In this document: piece after piece, positions 26,141-33,132 of the stretch | Numbering within the stretch: the first letter of the stretch is position 1 | How the letters are laid out: each line of letters opens with the position of its first letter | Origin: Candidatus Delongbacteria bacterium | GTDB taxonomy: Bacteria; UBA4055 | Assembly (NCBI GenBank): GCA_003252515.1 | Contig: QKDR01000157.1 | Location: forward strand, 1 to 35,345 | Direction: 5' to 3' | DNA length: 35,345 nucleotides | Translations under genes and position numbers: made by a program | The notes under the pieces: model-generated | Databases searched by the model: none | Seen by the model: the letters and a program-made list of their open reading frames with translations, nothing else | What the model was told of the DNA's origin: nothing

Positions 26141-27037
26141 ATGGCGAAAGCTCTGATTAGCTCAAATATCACAGATTTAAAGCTTTTAAATAAAGGTAAA
26201 GTGCGCGAAATATACCAGTTCGGTGAAGACAAACTGCTGATAGTAACTTCAGACAGAATAAGCGCTTTTGACGTAATTATGGATCAGCCCATACCTGAAA
26301 AAGGTAAAATACTTTCCGAAATATCGAATTTCTGGTTTAAAAAATTTGAACATATCGTAAAGAATCACATTATCTCTACCAATCCTGAGACAGACTTTCC
26401 CGAACTGGCTAAATGGTCTGAACAGCTTGAAGGAAGGTCAGTTGTTGTTCACAAATGCAGACCTCTTCCCGTAGAAGCAATTGTCCGGGGATATCTGGCA
26501 GGCTCGGGGCTTAAAGAATACAATAACTCAGAAACGGTTTGCGGGATTAAACTGGAAGCGGGTCTGAAGAACTCATCTAAACTTTCAGAACCTATATTCA
26601 CCCCCTCCACAAAAGCTGAGATCGGTATGCATGATGAAAATATTTCTTTTGACAGAATGAAAGAGATCGTTCAACCCGAACTGGCTGAAAAAGTAAAAGC
26701 TATAAGCCTTGAATTGTATAAAACAGGTCGGGATTATGCTGCATCTAGAGGCATAATAATAGCCGATACAAAATTCGAATTCGGAATTCTCGGAGATGAA
26801 CTGATATTAATAGACGAAGTCCTGACGCCGGACTCTTCCAGATTCTGGCCTTCTTCAGAATATTCTGAAGGGAAAAACCAGAAAAGTTTTGACAAACAGT
26901 ACTTGAGAGATTACCTCGAAGGTCTGTTTTCAGAAGGCAGATGGAATAAGACCCCCCCGCCACCTGTATTACCTGATGAAGTTCTTAATACTACATCCGC
27001 AAAGTACAGGGAAGCGTTAAGGAATCTGGTAAAATAA
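26141..27037 (+). CDS. purC: Phosphoribosylaminoimidazole-succinocarboxamide synthase
   Basis: SAICAR synthetase joins aspartate to CAIR with ATP in de novo purine synthesis. At 298 residues it belongs to the longer, yeast-like class rather than the 237-residue E. coli class. Landmarks are KGKVREIYQFGEDKLLIVTS (ATP-binding strand region), DRISAFDVIMDQPIPEKG, CRPLPVEAIVRGYLAGSG, ADTKFEFG, LIDEVLTPDSSRFWP and SFDKQYLRDYL. The sequence looks complete and all landmarks are intact. No other pur gene is present. The next gene, a STAS protein, begins one base after the stop codon. Confidence 0.97.
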   Translation: MAKALISSNITDLKLLNKGKVREIYQFGEDKLLIVTSDRISAFDVIMDQPIPEKGKILSEISNFWFKKFEHIVKNHIISTNPETDFPELAKWSEQLEGRSVVVHKCRPLPVEAIVRGYLAGSGLKEYNNSETVCGIKLEAGLKNSSKLSEPIFTPSTKAEIGMHDENISFDRMKEIVQPELAEKVKAISLELYKTGRDYAASRGIIIADTKFEFGILGDELILIDEVLTPDSSRFWPSSEYSEGKNQKSFDKQYLRDYLEGLFSEGRWNKTPPPPVLPDEVLNTTSAKYREALRNLVK

Positions 27038-27038
27038 A

Positions 27039-27326
27039 ATGGAAATTGAAAAAAAAGGGAAAACAGCAACATTGATAATAGGAGAAGATCTTTCAGGAAA
27101 GAACTCAAGAGAATTTATTAACTCTATGAAAACTCTTATATCTGAAGATACTACAAGGTTTACATTAGACTTCAGAAACGTGACCTTTATTGATACACTC
27201 TCTCTTTCAAACCTGATAATATTCTGTAATAAGCCTGAATTAGATTTTACGTTCAGAAATGTCGGTAACCCTGTTCAAAAAATATATGAGATACTTGATC
27301 TGAAAAAAAAGGTTCTTTACGAATAA
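27039..27326 (+). CDS. Small STAS-domain protein
   Basis: A 95-residue single STAS domain of anti-sigma-antagonist type: a beta strand TATLIIGEDL, helix NSREFINSMKTLI, strand RFTLDFRNVTFIDT, helix LSLSNLIIFC, strand LDFTFRNV and a final helix. In SpoIIAA-like proteins the phosphorylated serine follows an Asp-Ser pair (DSSG). Here the motif reads D52-T-L-S, so the aligned position is Leu54 and regulation by phosphorylation, if any, must use Thr53 or Ser55. No anti-sigma kinase or sigma factor is nearby. It begins one base after purC with a weak binding site and is probably translationally coupled to it. Confidence 0.75.
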   Translation: MEIEKKGKTATLIIGEDLSGKNSREFINSMKTLISEDTTRFTLDFRNVTFIDTLSLSNLIIFCNKPELDFTFRNVGNPVQKIYEILDLKKKVLYE

Positions 27327-27343
27327 TTGATATAAATAATTTC

Positions 27344-27372
27344 TTGACATTACATTTAAGCTAAAATAAATT
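27344..27372 (+). promoter_or_regulatory. Promoter of the saccharopine unit
   Basis: A perfect -35 TTGACA (27344-27349), 17 bases and TAAATT (27367-27372), followed by a leader of about 28 bases containing GGGAG before ATG 27408. It begins 18 bases after the STAS stop codon, so the two following genes form their own unit. Confidence 0.6.
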
Positions 27373-27407
27373 CCACCCGCCTTTGAATTAAAAAACAGGG
27401 AGTCGTT

Positions 27408-28706
27408 ATGTCTAAAACAATAGGAATCAGATTCGAAGATAAATATGTTCTTGAAAAAAGGGTTCCTCTTGTTCCTTCCGATGTCGGGAAACTTGTTGCT
27501 AAAGGGTTGAAAGTAGAAGTGCAATCTTCGGAAAAGAGAATTTTCAAAGACTCTGAATATGCATCCGCAGGAGCTGAAATCGTTAAAGATATGCACAATT
27601 CCGATGTGGTTCTCGGGGTTAAAGAAGTAACAATGAATTCGTTCGAGGAACACAAAACATATATATTCTTTTCTCACATCATAAAAGGTCAGTCATACAA
27701 TATGCCTATGCTGGGAAAAATGATCAATAAAAAAATAAATCTGATTGATTATGAAAAAGTAACTGACGATAAAGGCAGGAGACTGATCTTTTTTGGGAAT
27801 TACGCCGGCCTTGCAGGCATGATCGATACTCTCTGGGCTTTAGGACTGAGGCTGGAACATTCAGGCATTGTCACTCCGTTCAGAAAACTGAAACAATCCA
27901 GAATGTATGATTCGCTTGAAGAAGCTAAATCTGTGCTAAGGGACATCTCTTCGGAAATATCTGATAAGGGACTTCCTGAAGAACTTTGCCCTTTCACTGT
28001 TGGATTTGCTGGATACGGAAATGTTTCAAAAGGAGCTCAGGAGATATTCGATATACTTCCTTTTACTGAGATCGGACCTTCAGAACTTCATAAACTTGAT
28101 AAGGCTGCATCTTCCAGAAATAAGCTTTACAAAATCATTTTTAAAGAAGAACATCTGGCTGAAAAAAATGACGGCTCTGAATTCGAACTTCAGGAATATT
28201 ATATTCATCCCGAAAGATTCAAAGGTGTATTTGAGAAATATTTGCCTCATTTATCCGTTCTGATGAACTGCGTGTACTGGACAGATAAATATCCGAGACT
28301 GGTTACAAAAAATTATCTTGAAAAAAACTATAATAAGAACTCTAAGCTGATAGCTATAGGTGATATAACCTGTGATGTGAACGGCTCCGTCGAATGTACA
28401 GAACTGGGAACCCCAATCGATGATCCGGTATATATTTATAATCCTGTCACAGGAACACATACCATGGGCCATGAAGGAGAAGGGCTTCTGATCATGAGCG
28501 TGGATATACTTCCAAGCGAATTGCCCAGAGAATCCTCTGAGTTCTTCAGTAAAGAACTTTATCCTTTCATAGGAAGCATTGCGGAATGTGATTTTTCAAA
28601 ACCTTTCGAAGATATAGTCCTAGCTGAGGAGATAAAACGCGCACTGATACTTTTGAACGGTGAATTTACCCCGAATTATGAATACCTGAGAAAATATCTT
28701 AAATAA
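27408..28706 (+). CDS. Lysine-ketoglutarate reductase (saccharopine dehydrogenase, lysine-forming type)
   Basis: This protein corresponds to the N-terminal half of eukaryotic bifunctional AASS (LKR/SDH), which joins lysine and 2-oxoglutarate to saccharopine with NADPH, or the reverse. It begins like AASS with IRFEDKYVLEKRVPLVP and continues with the AlaDh/PNT-like pattern VVLGVKEV (Lys72), TYIFFSHIIKGQ (His90), LIDYEKVTDDKGRRLIFFG, AGLAGMIDTLWALGLRL, the Rossmann motif GFAGYGNVSKGAQEIFD (199-215) and the late segments LMNCVYWTDKYPRLVTK and AIGDITCDVNGSVECTE. Lys72 and His90 are likely acid-base residues by analogy with yeast Lys1. At 432 residues it is a full domain. It is followed 19 bases later by the matching SDH gene. 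Whether the pathway runs toward lysine breakdown or synthesis cannot be decided here. Confidence 0.88.
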   Translation: MSKTIGIRFEDKYVLEKRVPLVPSDVGKLVAKGLKVEVQSSEKRIFKDSEYASAGAEIVKDMHNSDVVLGVKEVTMNSFEEHKTYIFFSHIIKGQSYNMPMLGKMINKKINLIDYEKVTDDKGRRLIFFGNYAGLAGMIDTLWALGLRLEHSGIVTPFRKLKQSRMYDSLEEAKSVLRDISSEISDKGLPEELCPFTVGFAGYGNVSKGAQEIFDILPFTEIGPSELHKLDKAASSRNKLYKIIFKEEHLAEKNDGSEFELQEYYIHPERFKGVFEKYLPHLSVLMNCVYWTDKYPRLVTKNYLEKNYNKNSKLIAIGDITCDVNGSVECTELGTPIDDPVYIYNPVTGTHTMGHEGEGLLIMSVDILPSELPRESSEFFSKELYPFIGSIAECDFSKPFEDIVLAEEIKRALILLNGEFTPNYEYLRKYLK

Positions 28707-28725
28707 ACTAATAAAGAAGAATAAA

Positions 28726-30066
28726 ATGAAGAAAGTACTTATACTTGGCGCAGGCATGGTCTCAAAACCGATGTTCGAGTATCTGCTTGAAAAAAATATC
28801 AGTTTCACCGCCGCGTCAAACACTCCCGAGAACAGCAACAGAGTTATCGGTAACAACCCGCTTGGAAAAAGCGTTTTCATCGACATCGTGAAAGATAAGG
28901 TACTGATGGAGAATTTAATTTCAGAACATGATCTTACAGTCAGTCTTCTCCCTTATGCCTTTCATATCGAGGTTGCCAAACTCTGTATCAAACATAAAAA
29001 GAACATGGTCACGACTTCTTATGTAAAACCCGAAATGCAAGACCTTGACCAGCAGGCTAAAGATGCCGGAATTATCATACTGAACGAACTTGGTGTGGAT
29101 CCCGGTATAGATCACATGTCAGCCATGAGAATTATTGATCATATTCATAATAAAAGCGGGAAAGTTGAAGAATTTTATTCTATCACCGGGGCTCTGGTCG
29201 CTCCGGAAGCGGAAAAAAATCCGTTCTGCTATAAATTCACATGGGCACCGAAAGGTGTGGTTATGGCCGGTAATAATGACAGTAGATTTCTGTGGAAAGG
29301 TGAAGAGAAATATATTCCTACGCAAGACCTTTTCAAAAAACCTTTTTCAGTTGACTTTCCGGATGTGGGAAAGCTGTTTGTATATCCGAACAGAGATTCA
29401 TTACCGTATATGACACTCTATGGTATTCCTGAGACAAAAACCATATTCAGAGGTACTTTCCGTTATGACAGATGGTGCGAAAATATTGATGCCATGAAAC
29501 AATGCGACCTGCTTTCGTACGATAAAATTGATCTTAACAATAAAAGTTATGCCGATATGCTGGCTGTAAAAATAGGCGCGAACAATTCAGAGAATATCCG
29601 TCAGAAAACAGCCGACTTCTTAAAGATATCCATTAACAGCAGAATACTTGACGCTTTTGAGTGGATGGGACTTTTCAGCGGAGAAAAGATCGGCAGATCA
29701 GAAGATTCCCCGTTCGAAGTAATCTCAGATATGATGATAGACAAAATGATGGTCAGCAACAATGAAAGGGACATGGTCGCAATGCAGCATACTTTCCTTG
29801 CATCATATCCCGACGGCTCTAAAGAAGTGATAAGATCAAGGCTTCTTGATTTCGGATCGCTTCAAACCAACACTTCAATTGCAAGAACTGTCGCTCTACC
29901 CGCTGCAGTCGGTGTCAGAATGATCCTGGAAGGAGAGATACACGTTAAAGGTGTTCACATCCCGGTCATCCCGGAGATCTATAATCCGATACTTGATGCG
30001 CTTGAAGAGATGAATATAAAAATGATCGAAGAATATGGTCTGCCGGAAACCGAGATCATCAGTTAA
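28726..30066 (+). CDS. Saccharopine dehydrogenase (glutamate-forming type)
   Basis: This 446-residue enzyme corresponds to the C-terminal half of AASS and to yeast Lys9. It splits saccharopine into glutamate and 2-aminoadipate 6-semialdehyde with NAD(P)+, or works in reverse. The N-terminal Rossmann fold starts KKVLILGAGMVSKPM. Further landmarks are DLTVSLLPYAFHIEVAKLCI, NMVTTSYVKPEMQDLD, LNELGVDPGIDHMSAM, SITGALVAPEAEKNPF, YKFTWAPKGVV, GTFRYDRWCENI and the C-terminal ARTVALPAAVGVRMILEG. Sequence order and spacing fit the AASS SDH domain. The binding site (AAGAAG) is modest. An intrinsic terminator follows 28 bases after the stop codon, closing the two-gene unit. Confidence 0.92.
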   Translation: MKKVLILGAGMVSKPMFEYLLEKNISFTAASNTPENSNRVIGNNPLGKSVFIDIVKDKVLMENLISEHDLTVSLLPYAFHIEVAKLCIKHKKNMVTTSYVKPEMQDLDQQAKDAGIIILNELGVDPGIDHMSAMRIIDHIHNKSGKVEEFYSITGALVAPEAEKNPFCYKFTWAPKGVVMAGNNDSRFLWKGEEKYIPTQDLFKKPFSVDFPDVGKLFVYPNRDSLPYMTLYGIPETKTIFRGTFRYDRWCENIDAMKQCDLLSYDKIDLNNKSYADMLAVKIGANNSENIRQKTADFLKISINSRILDAFEWMGLFSGEKIGRSEDSPFEVISDMMIDKMMVSNNERDMVAMQHTFLASYPDGSKEVIRSRLLDFGSLQTNTSIARTVALPAAVGVRMILEGEIHVKGVHIPVIPEIYNPILDALEEMNIKMIEEYGLPETEIIS

Positions 30067-30093
30067 AAAGCAAATTTCGTTCAGTATCCTATA

Positions 30094-30131
30094 AAAAGGA
30101 GTTTCAACAGTAAAACTCCTTTTATTTTTTT
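30094..30131 (+). terminator. Intrinsic terminator of the saccharopine unit
   Basis: An 11-base perfect stem, AAAAGGAGTTT (30094-30104) with AAACTCCTTTT (30113-30123), an 8-base loop and a T-rich tract at 30125-30131. Confidence 0.85.
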
Positions 30132-30157
30132 ATATATTATTGCGATTGTCTAAAATA

Positions 30158-30182
30158 ACAGAAATATATTTTTGATTTCTGT
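30158..30182. repeat. Inverted repeat over the -35 of the barrel gene
   Basis: ACAGAAAT (30158-30165) and ATTTCTGT (30175-30182) form a perfect 8-base inverted repeat with a 9-base centre. The right arm overlaps the -35 hexamer TTGATT (30172-30177), the classical place for a repressor operator. Confidence 0.4.
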
Positions 30183-30199
30183 AATTTAAACATTATATT
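30172..30199 (+). promoter_or_regulatory. Promoter of the Omp85-type barrel gene
   Basis: TTGATT (30172-30177), a 16-base spacer and TATATT (30194-30199), about 30 bases before ATG 30229. The hexamers match those at 24663, 26020 and 26090. Confidence 0.6.
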
Positions 30200-30228
30200 C
30201 GTAATTCATAAACAATTAAGACTTTTGT

Positions 30229-31269
30229 ATGTTAAGATATCTTGTTATAATATGCTTATTCATAAATCAGTTCCTGACAGCTGAGATCCGAAATACTGAT
30301 GAACAGGACTCTTTAAATGTTTCTGAAAAAGATTTTATAATTCTTCCTTTCGGATACTATACTAACGAAACAAGTGTTGCCATAGGTCTCTTTTCTCAAT
30401 TGAAGTTCAAAGAAAAAAACAGGATTTTCGGTAATTTTATCTACACGCTCAAAAATCAGATCATGCTGTTTATGATCACTGATTATCATCTCGGAAATAT
30501 AATTTTTTATAACAAACTGGTCACAGAAAATTATTTTGCGGAATCTTATGGTACCGGGAGTCTTTCAAATTTAAAAGATAAATTCGATTACCGTTATATT
30601 AAGTTAGAAAGCTATCTGGAAACCGGTAAAAATATTTTCAGGAACAGTTCTGTTTTCATAGCAACAGATAATTTTTATTACAGACCTTACAGTGATGATA
30701 AATTAGCCATATCATACGACGATTCAAGAGATCAGTTCGCCAATGGGATCGGACTGTCTGTGAAATATTCTGATATTACAGATAAATTTTTCAGGGACGG
30801 TATTTTATATAAAGCCGGTTATTTATTTTATCCTGATTTCTTCGGAAATCTGAAAGAATTTTCTATTCTGGAAGCGGAAACTGCTTTTTTTGTAACTTTC
30901 AGAGAATCTGCTCTGAACACTCATTTTACTACGAGATATTCCTTCGGGACTCCGCATCCCGAGAAACTTTCTACATTAGGAGGATCAGAGATACTCAGAG
31001 GCTACCCTTCAAAAAGATTCGCTGACAAAAGTATATGGGCGGCACAGATACAGTATGACATAAGGTTCTACAAAGACTTATCGCTATGCTGTTTTGCATC
31101 CGCTGGTGATGTCTTCAGCCGGTTTTCCGATATTACAATAAAATATACTAAGGTAGGCTATGGAGGCGGTATTTTGTATGAGTTTAAAGGACTCGCTGTA
31201 AGAATGGAAGCTGCGACATCCAGAGAAAAAGAAATTCAGATAATTGTAACCGGGAACAGAGCGTTCTAA
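30229..31269 (+). CDS. Omp85/BamA-like outer-membrane barrel without POTRA domains
   Basis: A 346-residue exported protein: signal peptide 1-18 (cut near LTA-EI), a short acidic linker, then alternating amphipathic strands to the C-terminus. The strand region resembles the C-terminal barrel of the bacterial surface antigen (D15) family. The family landmark is the loop-6 motif LRGY in GGSEILRGYPSKRF, followed by WAAQIQYDIRFYKDLSLCCFASAGDVF and a glycine-rich GYGGGILYEF. No POTRA repeats fit in the length, so this is a short stand-alone barrel like those called BamA/TamA family surface antigens, not the essential BamA. The cargo or role is unknown. It has its own promoter with an overlapping inverted repeat and ends two bases before a strong terminator. 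Confidence 0.82.
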   Translation: MLRYLVIICLFINQFLTAEIRNTDEQDSLNVSEKDFIILPFGYYTNETSVAIGLFSQLKFKEKNRIFGNFIYTLKNQIMLFMITDYHLGNIIFYNKLVTENYFAESYGTGSLSNLKDKFDYRYIKLESYLETGKNIFRNSSVFIATDNFYYRPYSDDKLAISYDDSRDQFANGIGLSVKYSDITDKFFRDGILYKAGYLFYPDFFGNLKEFSILEAETAFFVTFRESALNTHFTTRYSFGTPHPEKLSTLGGSEILRGYPSKRFADKSIWAAQIQYDIRFYKDLSLCCFASAGDVFSRFSDITIKYTKVGYGGGILYEFKGLAVRMEAATSREKEIQIIVTGNRAF

Positions 31270-31270
31270 T

Positions 31271-31298
31271 AAAAAAAGAGGCTTATGCCTCTTTTTTT
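31271..31298. terminator. Bidirectional intrinsic terminator
   Basis: A perfect 12-base stem, AAAAAAAGAGGC (31271-31282) with GCCTCTTTTTTT (31287-31298), and a TTAT loop. It has T-tracts on both strands, so it serves the plus-strand barrel gene and the minus-strand four-gene unit. The right arm overlaps the stop codon of the DUF1858 gene. Confidence 0.9.
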
Positions 31299-31491
31299 AT
31301 TCAACCGCTTTATTGATCTCTTTTAGAAAATCCTCGACATTAATACCGTGAGCAATCAGTCCGTCTTCCAGCGTCTCAAAACTGGCGGCGATACAACCTA
31401 TACAACCCAGATTGAACTGCCTGAATATCTCGTGCGTCTGAGGATAAGTCTGCACTATCTGAGTAATGGACATTTCTTTAGTGATCTTCAT
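31297..31491 (-). CDS. DUF1858 CxxC protein
   Basis: A 64-residue single-domain protein of the DUF1858 (hybrid-cluster-protein-associated disulfide) type. It starts MKITKEMSITQIVQTYPQ, has the redox-type motif GCIGC with Cys30 and Cys33, and ends in the typical helix HGINVEDFLKEINKAV. Members are thought to act in thiol/disulfide or metal chemistry, and function is unproven. A strong AGGAGGA site precedes the ATG. It follows the IscU-like gene by 11 bases and is the last gene of its operon; its TAA lies inside the terminator stem. Proximity to the scaffold protein suggests a shared role in Fe-S or sulfur handling (inference). Confidence 0.88.
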   Translation of the reverse strand: MKITKEMSITQIVQTYPQTHEIFRQFNLGCIGCIAASFETLEDGLIAHGINVEDFLKEINKAVE

Positions 31492-31502
31492 TTTTCCTCC
31501 TG

Positions 31503-31865
31503 TTATTTTAATTTCTTCTTAATTTCATTAAGTGCTTCCAATGCTAATCTCAGGCTATGATGTTTCTTGTCGGGGATGCCTCCCAGAATTTCGTTCATTT
31601 GATCAAAAGTGATCGAATCAAGCTCTTTAACTGTTTTGCCTATTACAAGTTCGCTGAGAAGAGAAAAAGCTGTGATCGTACCGGAACAGGCTTTCAGTTT
31701 GTATTTCAGGTCGGAAATTATTCCGTTATCATTTTTCACGGTGACATCTACCGTATCGAAACAGCCGCCTTCGGTATTTACAACGTTACAGGAGATATCA
31801 GCATTCTCAATGACGCCTATGTTTCTCGGAGCAGAAAAATGCTCAAGATACTTCTTTGAATACAT
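31503..31865 (-). CDS. IscU/NifU-N-like Fe-S scaffold protein with third Cys replaced
   Basis: A 120-residue protein with the IscU/NifU N-terminal fold pattern: YLEHFSAPRNIG at the start, EGGCFDTVDVTV with Cys35 and Asp37, LKACSGTITAFS with Cys60, and KKHHSLRLALEAL near the end. In standard IscU the last motif is HCSxLA and its cysteine is the third cluster ligand; here the position is His103. The positions of Cys35, Asp37, Cys60 and His103 line up with E. coli Cys37, Asp39, Cys63 and Cys106. The protein may assemble Fe-S clusters with altered ligands or serve a related function. It lies one base after the aminopeptidase gene and 11 bases before the DUF1858 gene. Confidence 0.85.
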   Translation of the reverse strand: MYSKKYLEHFSAPRNIGVIENADISCNVVNTEGGCFDTVDVTVKNDNGIISDLKYKLKACSGTITAFSLLSELVIGKTVKELDSITFDQMNEILGGIPDKKHHSLRLALEALNEIKKKLK

Positions 31866-31866
31866 T

Positions 31867-33132
31867 TTACTTCCTTTTATTCATCAGATCTTCGATCTCG
31901 TCAGTTTCAATAGGTATATGCTCTGAAAGGTTCTTACAACCCTTTGAAGTGATCAGGACATCGTTTTCAAGCCTTATACCGATCTTTTTCTCAGACAGAT
32001 AAAGCCCCGGTTCGACTGTAATAACATTACCGTTCTTCAAAGGCACCTGATTACTTCCCACATCGTGAGTATCAATGCCCAGATAATGACTTACCCCGTG
32101 ATAATAATACCTGGAGAGCTCTTCTTTACTTTTAACTATTTTGAGGTCATAAAGCCCTTTGTAAAGAACATCTTTTGTAATTTCCTGGAGTTCAGGGATC
32201 CTTACTCCGGGTTTTGCGGCTTTTATAACTTCTTTCGAAGCGTTGAGAACGATATTATAAAGTTTTTTCTGGACAGGTGAATATTTTCCGTTAACAGGAT
32301 AAGTTCTTGAAATATCAGCTGAGTAATTTTTGTATTCCGCACCAGTATCTATCAATAAAAGCTCCCCGTTTTGAGTTATCCTGTTGTTATCTTCATAATG
32401 CAGAACTGTTCCCAGCTCGCCTGAAGCGGCTATAGTCTGGAATGCGGGTTGAACCGATCCGTATTTGAGATAATTCATCGCCAGAATACCTTCACATTCA
32501 TTTTCACTTATGCCCGGTTTAATGCTCCTGACAAGAGCTTCGAGTCCCAAGGCCGTTATATCTATAGCTCTTTTCAGCATATTTATTTCCGGCTTCTCTT
32601 TAACAAGCCTTAATTTGTCTATATGTTTATTAACTCCGGATATATTGATAAATCCGAACCTCTGACGCATGTTCGAGGCAAATACTTGAGTATATGTCGG
32701 AACAACAAGTTCCGGGATATATTCGTTATACATATATACTTTCTCTATTCCGGTTCCTGTAAAAACCTGTCTGAAATATTCATCGATATCCTTGATATCT
32801 CTTATATCGTTTACGCCGGAAACATTCTTAATATATTCTTCAGAGATATTCTTACCTACCCATTTTTCCAAAGTTGGATCGAGAAATTTTCTGAAGATCA
32901 CTTCACTGGTTTTCCCACCGGATTTCTGTATTGCAAGTACGGATCTTTTCAGTTCAAGTCCTGTCAGATAAAAGAAATTAGGATCCTGTTTGAACTTATA
33001 GTATGTATCTCTGTTTTTTATTTTATCAATTGAAGATAAAATAAAAGTTACTGAATTATCATCCAGCATTTCTGCCAGTTCAGATCTTTTATTTTTAAAG
33101 AACCCTACCGGAAAGCTTACATCTTTAAACAT
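31867..33132 (-). CDS. pepP: Xaa-Pro aminopeptidase (M24B, PepP type)
   Basis: A cytoplasmic dinuclear-metal peptidase that removes an N-terminal residue preceding proline. Residues 1-165 form the aminopeptidase-P N-domain (FYLTGLE at 54-60 is typical). The pita-bread catalytic domain carries all five metal ligands: Asp262 (LLIDTGAEY), Asp273 (SADISRTYP), His349 (YHGVSHYLGIDTHDVG), Glu374 (ITVEPGLYL) and Glu389 (GIRLENDVL). At 421 residues it is full length. The start overlaps the histidine kinase gene by 8 bases, after a GGAG site located inside that gene, so expression is coupled. Confidence 0.95.
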   Translation of the reverse strand: MFKDVSFPVGFFKNKRSELAEMLDDNSVTFILSSIDKIKNRDTYYKFKQDPNFFYLTGLELKRSVLAIQKSGGKTSEVIFRKFLDPTLEKWVGKNISEEYIKNVSGVNDIRDIKDIDEYFRQVFTGTGIEKVYMYNEYIPELVVPTYTQVFASNMRQRFGFINISGVNKHIDKLRLVKEKPEINMLKRAIDITALGLEALVRSIKPGISENECEGILAMNYLKYGSVQPAFQTIAASGELGTVLHYEDNNRITQNGELLLIDTGAEYKNYSADISRTYPVNGKYSPVQKKLYNIVLNASKEVIKAAKPGVRIPELQEITKDVLYKGLYDLKIVKSKEELSRYYYHGVSHYLGIDTHDVGSNQVPLKNGNVITVEPGLYLSEKKIGIRLENDVLITSKGCKNLSEHIPIETDEIEDLMNKRK

